A stretch of DNA of 7,123 nucleotides from an uncultured Eubacteriales bacterium (GTDB lineage: Bacteria > Bacillota > Clostridia > Christensenellales > Borkfalkiaceae). The notes under the pieces are model-generated. The model was not told the origin of the DNA and searched no databases. It worked only from the letters and a program-made list of their open reading frames with translations. Location: contig USOJ01000047.1 of NCBI GenBank assembly GCA_900556195.1, forward strand, positions 1 through 7,123, given 5' to 3'. Position 1 is the first letter of the stretch, and every line of letters begins with the position of its first letter. A program made the translations under genes and the position numbers. Shown piece after piece: positions 1 through 5,288 of the stretch.

Positions 1-46
1 CACGGGGATTTTCAGTCCCCTGCTCTACCGACTGAGCTACAGAGGC
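1..46 (-). tRNA. tRNA-Phe (GAA), 3' part cut by window edge
   Basis: The minus strand starts at 46 with acceptor 5' arm GCCTCTG, then TA, a D-arm with GCTC/GAGC, and an anticodon stem GGGGA/TCCCC around loop CTGAAAA, which gives anticodon GAA (Phe). The variable loop, T-arm and acceptor 3' arm lie outside the window, so this is a partial gene only because of the window edge. It is the last visible gene of a four-tRNA cluster and starts 10 bases after the tRNA-Asp CCA end. Confidence 0.9.
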
Positions 47-56
47 GAATGGGCAA

Positions 57-133
57 TGGCGACCTGGATGGGGCTCGAACCCACGACCTCTAGCGTGACA
101 GGCTAGCGTTCTAACCAGCTGAACTACCAGGCC
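57..133 (-). tRNA. tRNA-Asp (GTC)
   Basis: A complete 77-base cloverleaf on the minus strand. The acceptor arm GGCCTGG (133-127) pairs with CCAGGTC (61-67) with one G-T wobble. The anticodon stem CTAGC/GCTAG encloses CTGTCAC, so the anticodon is GTC. The T-stem GTGGG/CCCAT encloses TTCGAGC. Discriminator G is followed by a genomically encoded CCA (57-59). The gene carries aspartate to GAC/GAU codons. It lies between the CAT tRNA (29-base gap) and tRNA-Phe (10-base gap), consistent with one processed transcript. Confidence 0.96.
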
Positions 134-162
134 ATATTATAATGCAAGTGTAAAGTTGTGAG

Positions 163-239
163 TGGTGGGCCTTCTAGGACTCGAACCTAGGACCGGCCGG
201 TTATGAGCCGGCTGCTCTAACCAACTGAGCTAAAGGCCC
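163..239 (-). tRNA. tRNA with CAT anticodon: Ile2 (lysidine type) or elongator Met
   Basis: A complete 77-base cloverleaf: acceptor GGGCCTT pairs perfectly with AAGGCCC, anticodon stem GCCGG/CCGGC encloses CTCATAA, T-stem CTAGG/CCTAG is perfect, discriminator is A, and CCA is encoded. Anticodon CAT alone cannot tell Met from Ile2, whose C34 is converted to lysidine by TilS so that it reads AUA. It is not initiator tRNA, because the anticodon stem lacks the usual three G-C pairs next to the loop and position 1 pairs normally. The C4-G69 and C5-G68 pairs match determinants reported for E. coli tRNA-Ile2, and the body resembles my recollection of Bacillus tRNA-Ile2. I therefore favour Ile2 at about 60%. 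Confidence 0.93.
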
Positions 240-254
240 GTGTCTTTATCGACG

Positions 255-330
255 TGGTCGGGGTGAAGAGACTCGAACTCCCGACCCCAAGGTCCCAAAC
301 CTCGTGCGCTACCAACTGCGCTACACCCCG
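255..330 (-). tRNA. tRNA-Pro (TGG)
   Basis: A complete 76-base cloverleaf on the minus strand. The acceptor CGGGGTG (330-324) pairs with CACCCCG (259-265), with the C1-G72 start typical of bacterial proline tRNAs. Anticodon stem CGAGG/CCTTG encloses TTTGGGA, giving anticodon TGG, which reads CCN codons. The T-stem GGGAG/CTCTT contains two wobble pairs. Discriminator A and encoded CCA are at 258 and 255-257. This is the promoter-proximal gene of the cluster; the next tRNA begins after a 15-base spacer. Confidence 0.96.
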
Positions 331-353
331 TCAACGAATTACAACGCTCGTAT

Positions 354-382
354 ATAATATCATATGAATTTTTGTTTGTCAA
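354..382 (-). promoter_or_regulatory. Sigma-70-type promoter of the tRNA cluster
   Basis: Read on the minus strand, a perfect -35 hexamer TTGACA (382-377) is followed by a 17-base spacer and a -10 hexamer TATTAT (359-354), one base from consensus. The predicted start is near 347, about 17 bases before the mature 5' end of tRNA-Pro. It sits 20 bases downstream of the stop codon of the membrane protein gene, so the tRNAs have their own strong promoter even though the upstream gene points the same way. Confidence 0.85.
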
Positions 383-401
383 GCGTTTTTCTGATAATTT
401 G

Positions 402-962
402 TCAAAGTTTTTTTTCGATCGTTTCGGCTTCTTTTTCGAGTTCTTTTTTGACGCTTTCTGCCGTTGCTGCCTGCAACGAACAAACTCCGTTTTCCGCCGC
501 AATTTCCCGCTTTCTCTTTACGTCGGATATTATCAACTCAACGATCGGAAGCGCGAATTGAGAGCAATAAAGTCCGCCCAGACAATACAAACAGGTTTTA
601 TACGCCGAAAGTCTGCCGCTTTGGCTTAAAGCGAGGCATATAAGCGCGGCGACGAGCGACAATACGGCAAAAAATACGATTCCGCTTTTTCTATCCCCGT
701 AAAATTCGTCGCCGCCGAACGCGATTTTAGCCGAATAATAGGTTACGAGCAAACTTAAAAGCGCTAGCGCGATCGATATAATTATCCCGAAAGTCCCCGC
801 GACGGCGTTGAGTTTTGTCGTTCTTTCGGTAACGAATTTATCCGCTCCGACGACGGGCGCGTTCAATTTATTTACGGATATGACGGTCGTAACGACGTAA
901 ACCGCCGCTGTGGCGAGCGTTACGACCGCGTTTATAAGACTTAATATTCTGATTTTTTTCAT
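402..962 (-). CDS. Unrecognised four-helix membrane protein, 186 aa
   Basis: I do not recognise a family. With the start at ATG 962 (MKKIRILSL), the protein has four likely membrane segments: about residues 7-30, 55-80, 94-113 and 121-146. A basic stretch (KRKRE, 149-153) follows, then a charged, probably helical or coiled-coil C-terminal tail (about 165-186, rich in E and K), which the positive-inside rule would place in the cytoplasm. Helix 4 carries three cysteines (124, 127, 133), the first two as CxxC. A longer GTG start at 995 exists but lies within the upstream repeat and has no properly spaced ribosome site. The ATG is itself weakly supported: the nearest GGAG is about 17 bases away. 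The gene precedes the tRNA cluster on the same strand, and the context does not indicate a role. Steady hydrophobic periodicity and neighbour-like codon use support a real gene. Confidence 0.7.
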   Translation of the reverse strand: MKKIRILSLINAVVTLATAAVYVVTTVISVNKLNAPVVGADKFVTERTTKLNAVAGTFGIIISIALALLSLLVTYYSAKIAFGGDEFYGDRKSGIVFFAVLSLVAALICLALSQSGRLSAYKTCLYCLGGLYCSQFALPIVELIISDVKRKREIAAENGVCSLQAATAESVKKELEKEAETIEKKL

Positions 963-987
963 CGTGTTTTTTATATTTACTCCGTAA

Positions 988-1137
988 AAGCCCACCCTTC
1001 CGGGAGTATGCTCTCCCGTTGAAACGGGAGAGGTGGCGCGCGTAGTGCGACGGAAAGGGGGCGCCCTGCCGAGGGGACTTCGCTTACTCTCAACATGACA
1101 CGCAACAAAACAACGTCATTGCGAGCGTTGGCGAAAG
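988..1137. repeat. Composite intergenic repeat with two inverted-repeat modules
   Basis: This 150-base stretch fills most of the gap between deoB and the membrane protein gene and differs in texture from the coding DNA. Module one has a perfect 9-bp hairpin (1011-1019 with 1024-1032, loop TGAA), enclosed by a looser outer pairing of about 990-1002 with 1050-1063. Module two is an imperfect inverted repeat, 1078-1099 with 1115-1137, whose inner ATGAC/GTCAT arms flank a 15-base A/C-rich spacer. The right arm contains GTCATTGCGAGCG, a motif I recall from repeated extragenic palindromes in many bacterial genomes. I infer a dispersed non-coding repeat; copy number cannot be seen here. It may also help end or stabilise the deoB transcript, although no run of U follows the hairpins. 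Confidence 0.6.
1011..1032. repeat. Perfect 9-bp hairpin in the intergenic repeat
   Basis: CTCTCCCGT (1011-1019) pairs exactly with ACGGGAGAG (1024-1032) around a four-base loop. It is the strongest secondary structure downstream of deoB. Neither strand has a T-tract directly after it, so it is not a canonical intrinsic terminator. Confidence 0.8.
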
Positions 1138-1143
1138 AGCGGA

Positions 1144-2307
1144 TTATCGGAGAAGTTCGGATTTGAGAGATTCGCCGGCGAGAGAGTTTTCTACTCCGAG
1201 CATATCGCAAATCGTTTTTGCGATATACGCGTAAGTCGGTTTCGTGCCGAGATTTACGGGCTTTACGCGTTTACCGTAAACGAGGAGCGGAACGTATTCT
1301 CTCGAATGGTCGGTTGACGGCGTTGACGGGTCGCAACCATGGTCTGCGGTGATAAAAAGCACGTCGTCGTCGCGCATCTTCGAAATAAAATCGTCCAACC
1401 GAGCCGAAAACTCGTTAAGGGCTTTCGCATAACCGACGGCATCGTTTCTGTGCCCGTAAAGCATATCGAAATCGACGAGATTCACGAAGCACAGTCCGTC
1501 GAAATCTCTCTTCTGATATTCTGCGGTTTTATCCATTCCGTCATTATTATTGACGGTACGCACTGCATCGGTCGTACCCCTGCCGCCGAAAATATCGTAG
1601 ATTTTACCCACTGCAAGCACGTCTTTGCCCGCCGCTTTCAGAACGTCGAGCATAGTGTCTTTCGGGGGCAAAAGCGAAAAGTCGTGACGGCGGGAAGTAC
1701 GGGTAAAATTACTTTTATCGTCGCCGATAAAAGGTCTTGCGATAACCCTGCCGACGGCGTTTTTACCCGTCAGAATTTGCCTTGCGATTTCGCAATAACG
1801 GTAAAGTTCTTCGACGGGAACTACGCTTTCGTTCGCGGCGACCTGAAACACGCTGTCGGCGGAAGTATATACTATGAGCGAGCCGTCGCGCATACTCTCT
1901 TCGCCGTAGTCTTTGATGACTTCCGTCCCCGAATACGGTTTATTGCAAATCGCTTTTCTGCCCGTCAGACGTTCAAATTCGTCGATCACGTCTTTCGGAA
2001 AACCGTTCGGATAGGTCGGAAGGGGCGACGGCGAGATAACGCCCGCGATTTCCCAATGTCCGATAGTGGTATCTTTGCCCGCGCTCGTTTCGGCAAGTCT
2101 TACGTACGCGCCGATCGGCGACGCCTCTTTTTCACCGAAGTTTACGCCGTCGATATTGAACAGCCCTAATTTTTTGAGCGTGGGAACGTCGAGTATGCCC
2201 GTATCGTAGCAAGCCCTGAAAGTATTGCTGCCTTCGTCGCCGAATTTCGCGGCGTCGGGGAGTTCGCCTATGCCGAAACTATCGGCAACGATTAAAAAAA
2301 TTCTCAT
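1144..2307 (-). CDS. deoB: Phosphopentomutase
   Basis: DeoB interconverts ribose-1-phosphate (or deoxyribose-1-phosphate) and the 5-phosphate, linking nucleoside phosphorolysis to the pentose phosphate pathway in the cytoplasm. The 387-aa length is typical. The alkaline-phosphatase-fold metal ligands of the family are all present: D9 in the N-terminal IVADSFGIGE, D281 and H286 in VDFDMLYGHR, D322 and H323 in TADHGCDP, and H334 in STDHSREY. GKDTTIGHWE (77-86) holds the active-site threonine (T80) that carries the phosphate in the characterised Bacillus enzyme. The cap domain, about residues 95-215, lies between the two metal-binding halves. ATG 2307 has an AAGGAG site at good spacing. It lies 117 bases after the ABC gene and may be co-transcribed, or expressed from the -10 at 2390-2395. 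No nucleoside phosphorylase or deoC gene is in view. Confidence 0.97.
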   Translation of the reverse strand: MRIFLIVADSFGIGELPDAAKFGDEGSNTFRACYDTGILDVPTLKKLGLFNIDGVNFGEKEASPIGAYVRLAETSAGKDTTIGHWEIAGVISPSPLPTYPNGFPKDVIDEFERLTGRKAICNKPYSGTEVIKDYGEESMRDGSLIVYTSADSVFQVAANESVVPVEELYRYCEIARQILTGKNAVGRVIARPFIGDDKSNFTRTSRRHDFSLLPPKDTMLDVLKAAGKDVLAVGKIYDIFGGRGTTDAVRTVNNNDGMDKTAEYQKRDFDGLCFVNLVDFDMLYGHRNDAVGYAKALNEFSARLDDFISKMRDDDVLFITADHGCDPSTPSTDHSREYVPLLVYGKRVKPVNLGTKPTYAYIAKTICDMLGVENSLAGESLKSELLR

Positions 2308-2316
2308 TTTTTCCTG

Positions 2317-2322
2317 CTCCTT
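2317..2322 (-). promoter_or_regulatory. Ribosome-binding site of deoB
   Basis: AAGGAG on the minus strand, nine bases before the ATG at 2307. It directly follows the 3' arm of the hairpin at 2323-2380 and overlaps the TAA of the possible leader ORF, so structure or translation upstream could affect initiation. Confidence 0.8.
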
Positions 2323-2380
2323 ATGCCAGATAAGAACAATACGCCGTCAGACCATGGTTCGTATTATTCTTGTCCGGCAT
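2321..2380 (-). CDS. Possible 19-aa leader ORF before deoB
   Basis: An ATG at 2380 opens a frame reading MPDKNNTNHGLTAYCSYLA and ends in TAA at 2323-2321. The stop overlaps the deoB AAGGAG site, and 13 bases separate it from the deoB start. It covers the hairpin almost exactly. It has no Shine-Dalgarno sequence, but the -10 at 2390-2395 would start the transcript about three bases before this ATG, as for the leaderless asparaginase mRNA. No residue is repeated in the manner of amino-acid attenuators. An ORF this short can arise by chance, and the hairpin arms fix much of its sequence, so this is a hypothesis. Confidence 0.25.
   Translation of the reverse strand: MPDKNNTNHGLTAYCSYLA
2323..2380 (-). 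promoter_or_regulatory. Long hairpin in the deoB leader
   Basis: Two 21-base arms (2380-2360 and 2343-2323 on the minus strand) enclose a 16-base loop containing the palindrome ACCATGGT. On the minus-strand RNA there are 18 Watson-Crick pairs, two G-U wobbles and one C-A mismatch. The plus-strand RNA would have two mismatches, so the structure fits better with deoB transcription. There is no U-tract after it, so it is not a simple terminator. It could be an mRNA-stabilising 5' hairpin, a protein-binding site, a processing site between the ABC and deoB messages, or a small dispersed palindrome. Confidence 0.7.
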
Positions 2381-2389
2381 ATCGTTTTA

Positions 2390-2395
2390 ATTATA
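2390..2395 (-). promoter_or_regulatory. Candidate -10 element for deoB
   Basis: A perfect TATAAT lies on the minus strand between the ABC stop codon and the hairpin. The predicted start is near 2383, so the transcript would begin just before the hairpin. The sequence 17 bases upstream (GACGCC) is a poor -35, so the promoter would be weak or need an activator. deoB could instead rely on read-through from the ABC gene. Confidence 0.4.
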
Positions 2396-2424
2396 GATTG
2401 CCGCGCTTTTACGGCGTCTTTCGT

Positions 2425-4143
2425 TTACAAATTGCGGAATTGATAGTTATAAAGCGTGGCGTACACTCCGTTCTTTCGCATAAGTTCGTCGTGAGTGCCC
2501 CGCTCTTCTATTCCGTCGGAGGCAAGCACTACTATTTCGTCGGCGTTTTTCACCGTAGAAAGCCTGTGCGCGACGACTATGGTCGTTCTGCCGACAGAAA
2601 GTCTTTCGAGGGCTTCCTGTATCTGCATTTCGGTTACGTTGTCGAGCGCGGAAGTCGCCTCGTCGAGTATAAGCACGGGCGGATTTTTCAAAAACGCCCT
2701 TGCGATAGCCACTCTCTGCCTTTGTCCGCCCGAAAGTTTGACTCCCCTTTCGCCGACGTACGTATCGTAACCGTCGTCGAGCGACTCTATAAATTCGTCG
2801 ATATTCGCGTTTTTCGCCGCTTCCTTTATCTGCTCGTCGGTGGCGTTAAAGTCGCCGTAGGCGATATTTTCTTTTATCGTTCCGCCGAAAATGAATACGT
2901 CCTGCGCGACTATGCCGATATTGCGGCGAAGGTCGTACAGACTCATATCCTTTATATCTATGCCGTCTACGGTTATTTTACCCGAATCTATATCGTAAAA
3001 TCTCGGTATAAGATTGCAAAGCGTAGTCTTGCCGCCGCCCGACGGTCCGACCAACGCAACGGTCTTACCCGCCTTTATATCGAGCGACAAATTATTGAGT
3101 ATAAGGTGCGCTTCGTCGTCGGTTTCCTTTTTGTATCTAAAACTCACGTCGTCGAATTTTATATCGCCTTTGAGCGTTCCGACTTCGACGGGCTTCGGGC
3201 AGTCTTCTTCGGGTTTTACTTCCATTACTTCGAGGAAGCGTCTGAAACCCGTCATACCCTCTTGTATCTGCTCGAAAATAGCGATAAACGTCCTTATGGG
3301 CGTGATAAGCATCGCGACGTACAGCACGTAAGACGTAAGTTCGGAAGCGGTTATCATACCGTAACAGAAAAACAAACCGCCCGCTAAAAACGCCGTAAGA
3401 TAGAGTATATCCATAAAAAGCGTCATCGCGGTATGAAATCTGCTCATCGCCTTGTATTGCCAACTTCTCGCCTCGACGAGTTGCCCGTTCGCTTCGCCGA
3501 ATTTTTCGAGTTCGTGTTTTTCGGCGGTATAGGCTTTGGATACCCTTATGCCCGAAACCGCGCTTTCGACGGCGGCGTTTATCTCGGAAGTTTTCTCCCT
3601 CGACCTTTTGAACGCCGACATAAGTTCGAGCCTTAATTTTACGGCAATCAACGCGATTATCGGAATAACGGCAAGCACTATAAGCGCGAGCCACGGATTT
3701 ATAAGCGCAATCATTATGAGCGCACCGATTATGGAAACTATCGACAAAAATACGTCTTCCGGTCCGTGGTGAGCGAGTTCGGAAACCTCGAAAAGGTCGT
3801 TTACCAGCCTGCTCATTATCGAGCCGGTTTTGGTTTCGTCGTAGTAAGAAAACGGCAATTTCTGCAGGTGAGCGAACAGTTCGTTACGCATATCGGCTTG
3901 TATTCTTACGCCGACCACGTGCCCCCAGTAAGTGATTACGTAGTTCATAACCGCTTTAAGAAGGAATATCCCAAGCAGCACGCCCGAACAAATCAACACG
4001 TAGTTAAGGCTTGCCGAGTCTATCATTTTGCCTGCGACTTTGGGGTAAACGAGATTACAGACCGATACGACGAACGCGCAAAACAAATCGATAAAGAAAA
4101 GTTTTAAGTGCGGTTTGTAATAACTCGCGAATTTTTTAAGCAT
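2425..4143 (-). CDS. ABC exporter, fused membrane and ATPase domains (MsbA/LmrA-like half-transporter)
   Basis: The 572-aa protein has the usual type IV exporter layout. Six membrane segments lie at about residues 14-34, 48-72, 131-150, 152-170, 242-263 and 268-290. The ATPase domain follows, with aromatic A-loop Y337, Walker A GPSGGGKT (366-373), Q-loop Q414, signature LSGGQ (470-474), Walker B VLILDE (490-495) with catalytic E495, D-loop SALD (498-501) and switch H526. All catalytic residues are intact and no partner half-transporter is adjacent, so a homodimer is likely. The substrate cannot be told from sequence; lipids, peptides and drugs are all exported by this family. ATG 4143 has a GGAG site six bases upstream, inside the end of the asparaginase gene. 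One base separates the two genes, which points to translational coupling. Confidence 0.93.
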   Translation of the reverse strand: MLKKFASYYKPHLKLFFIDLFCAFVVSVCNLVYPKVAGKMIDSASLNYVLICSGVLLGIFLLKAVMNYVITYWGHVVGVRIQADMRNELFAHLQKLPFSYYDETKTGSIMSRLVNDLFEVSELAHHGPEDVFLSIVSIIGALIMIALINPWLALIVLAVIPIIALIAVKLRLELMSAFKRSREKTSEINAAVESAVSGIRVSKAYTAEKHELEKFGEANGQLVEARSWQYKAMSRFHTAMTLFMDILYLTAFLAGGLFFCYGMITASELTSYVLYVAMLITPIRTFIAIFEQIQEGMTGFRRFLEVMEVKPEEDCPKPVEVGTLKGDIKFDDVSFRYKKETDDEAHLILNNLSLDIKAGKTVALVGPSGGGKTTLCNLIPRFYDIDSGKITVDGIDIKDMSLYDLRRNIGIVAQDVFIFGGTIKENIAYGDFNATDEQIKEAAKNANIDEFIESLDDGYDTYVGERGVKLSGGQRQRVAIARAFLKNPPVLILDEATSALDNVTEMQIQEALERLSVGRTTIVVAHRLSTVKNADEIVVLASDGIEERGTHDELMRKNGVYATLYNYQFRNL

Positions 4144-4144
4144 T

Positions 4145-5152
4145 TCAATCTCCGTAAAGTATATCCTGCGCTATGTTTTTATAGAACAAGCGTTTTATTT
4201 CACCGCGCTTTCTCGTAAGCGCGAGTATCCACATAAGTTTGCATATGACGGCTTCGGGGGTCATGTCGTAAGACTCCAAAAAGCCGTACTTTTCTTTAAG
4301 GCTTTTGCCGACCTTATAGACGGTCATATCGCTGCCCTCGTTTACGACCTGCGTGCACATGACTGCGATTTTGCCTTTTTTACGCCATTTTTCGATGACG
4401 TCGTAAAAATCGAATTCTTCGCCGTCGGGAATCCCGCCTACGCCGAAACTTTCGACTATCACCGCGTCGGAAAGTTCGAAATATCTGTCTAGAATTCTCG
4501 CGTCCGCGCCGGGGGTCATCTTGAAAAGCCCCACTTTACCGTCGAGTTTATCGTAAAAAACGGGGTTTTTCGGCTTACGCGAACGGTCGTAAGAAATTAC
4601 CGTTTTATCTTGGATAACCGCCTTATAGGGGTAGTTTATGCTTGAAAACGCGTTGTAACTTTTGCTCCTCGTTTTCTTCGCGCGCGTACCCGCTATGACC
4701 TTGCCGTCGAATACTATCTGCACGCCGTAAGCGCGTTTGTCCGCGGCGTATAAAAAGGCGTCGTAAAGATTGGTCCTCGCGTCCGTTACGTCTAAATCTA
4801 TCGGTTTTTGCGATCCGGTTATAACTATCGGCTTCGGACTTCTTTGTATGAGATACGAAAGAGCCGCGGCTGTGTACGCCATCGTATCCGTTCCGTGGCA
4901 TATAACGAAACCGTCGTAATCGTCGTAATCGTTTCTTATCGCGGCGGCAATTTCGAGCCACCTTGCGGGCGTAACGTTCGTACTGTCGATATTCATCAGT
5001 TGAACGGCGTTTACGTCGCAAAAATCCCCGACGTTTATAAAAGACAGTATTTCGTCGGTCGTAAGCGCGGGCGAAAGTCCGTTTTTACCGCTTTTGGAAG
5101 CGATAGTGCCGCCCGTCGCTATCATTAAAATCTTTTTCCGTTTATTCGTCAT
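4145..5152 (-). CDS. ansA: L-asparaginase, type I (cytoplasmic)
   Basis: Hydrolyses L-asparagine to aspartate and ammonia. The 335-aa length matches cytoplasmic type I enzymes, and no signal peptide is seen, unlike the periplasmic type II form. The first signature, ATGGTIAS (12-19), contains nucleophile T16. The second, CHGTDTM (85-91), contains T88 and D89 of the second catalytic triad, with K160 in TRAKKTR as the likely matching lysine. A C-terminal domain from about residue 220 includes ESFGVGGIPDG. Amidases of related fold (Glu-tRNA(Gln) amidotransferase GatD) share these motifs but are longer. ATG 5152 is chosen because the next in-frame ATG (residue 10) leaves too little sequence before TGGT. 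No Shine-Dalgarno precedes the ATG, and the promoter predicts a leaderless message. It is the first gene of a transcript with the ABC exporter; a functional link between them is not obvious. Confidence 0.93.
   Translation of the reverse strand: MTNKRKKILMIATGGTIASKSGKNGLSPALTTDEILSFINVGDFCDVNAVQLMNIDSTNVTPARWLEIAAAIRNDYDDYDGFVICHGTDTMAYTAAALSYLIQRSPKPIVITGSQKPIDLDVTDARTNLYDAFLYAADKRAYGVQIVFDGKVIAGTRAKKTRSKSYNAFSSINYPYKAVIQDKTVISYDRSRKPKNPVFYDKLDGKVGLFKMTPGADARILDRYFELSDAVIVESFGVGGIPDGEEFDFYDVIEKWRKKGKIAVMCTQVVNEGSDMTVYKVGKSLKEKYGFLESYDMTPEAVICKLMWILALTRKRGEIKRLFYKNIAQDILYGD
4150..4153 (-). promoter_or_regulatory. Ribosome-binding site of the ABC gene inside the asparaginase end
   Basis: GGAG on the minus strand lies six bases before ATG 4143, within the last codons of the asparaginase gene (TAC GGA GAT TGA). 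Ribosomes ending on the asparaginase would stop on this site, the usual sign of coupled translation. It also fixes the ABC start. Confidence 0.75.
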
Positions 5153-5158
5153 AACCCG

Positions 5159-5187
5159 ATTTTAGCACAAAACGCCGCAAATGTCTA
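5159..5187 (-). promoter_or_regulatory. Promoter of ansA with extended -10, predicted leaderless start
   Basis: On the minus strand, -35 TAGACA (5187-5182, one base from consensus) is separated by 17 bases from -10 TAAAAT (5164-5159), preceded by TGC to form an extended -10. Normal spacing from the -10 puts +1 at 5152, which is the A of the asparaginase ATG. Confidence 0.75.
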
Positions 5188-5229
5188 TGCTTTTAGTATC
5201 ATTTATTTTTATATTATATATAAAAGGGT
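5188..5229. promoter_or_regulatory. A/T-rich core between divergent promoters
   Basis: A 42-base stretch rich in A and T, including repeated TATA steps at about 5206-5225, lies between the -35 of ansA on one strand and the -35 of typA on the other. It could act as an UP element for either promoter or as a shared regulator site. I see no clear operator palindrome. Confidence 0.4.
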
Positions 5230-5258
5230 TTGACAAAATCCGAGAGAAAGGCTATACT
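5230..5258 (+). promoter_or_regulatory. Promoter of typA
   Basis: A perfect TTGACA (5230-5235), a 17-base spacer and TATACT (5253-5258) predict a start near 5265. This leaves a leader of about 24 bases, just enough to hold the GAGGAG ribosome site. Confidence 0.88.
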
Positions 5259-5274
5259 TATAACCGATTTTTTT

Positions 5275-5280
5275 GAGGAG
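5275..5280 (+). promoter_or_regulatory. Ribosome-binding site of typA
   Basis: GAGGAG ends eight bases before the ATG at 5289 and fixes that start. It contrasts with the divergent ansA gene, which has none. Confidence 0.85.
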
Positions 5281-5288
5281 CGTACACA

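Noticed and set aside
1..330. Tandem short structured units resembling a CRISPR array
   Set aside because: The units are four distinct tRNAs with different anticodons. There are no identical direct repeats with unique spacers here or elsewhere in the window.
408..415. Run of eight A (minus strand) near the end of the membrane protein gene, a possible slippage site
   Set aside because: It lies one codon before the stop codon, and a shifted frame would run toward the tRNA genes without a sensible product. A/T-rich ends are common.
230..502. Lysine-rich minus-strand frame crossing the tRNA-Pro gene
   Set aside because: It runs through the tRNA cluster and its promoter and overlaps the membrane protein gene in another frame, so it is not a plausible gene.
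1011..1032. The 9-bp hairpin as an intrinsic terminator of deoB
   Set aside because: No T-tract follows on the minus strand, and the hairpin is about 110 bases past the stop inside a repeat. A contribution to termination is possible but cannot be called.
977..1210. Open frame on the minus strand across the deoB end and the repeat region
   Set aside because: It overlaps the end of deoB in another frame and runs through the intergenic repeat. The translation is arginine/serine-rich without domain features, as expected of repeat DNA.
1339..2169. Long plus-strand open frame opposite deoB
   Set aside because: It is the antisense shadow of deoB, whose catalytic motifs are all present. This GC pattern (many TCG/CGA codons) commonly leaves the opposite strand open.
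2323..3387. A 354-codon plus-strand open frame opposite the ABC gene
   Set aside because: It lies opposite an intact ABC ATPase, has no ribosome site, and its translation lacks recognisable domains.
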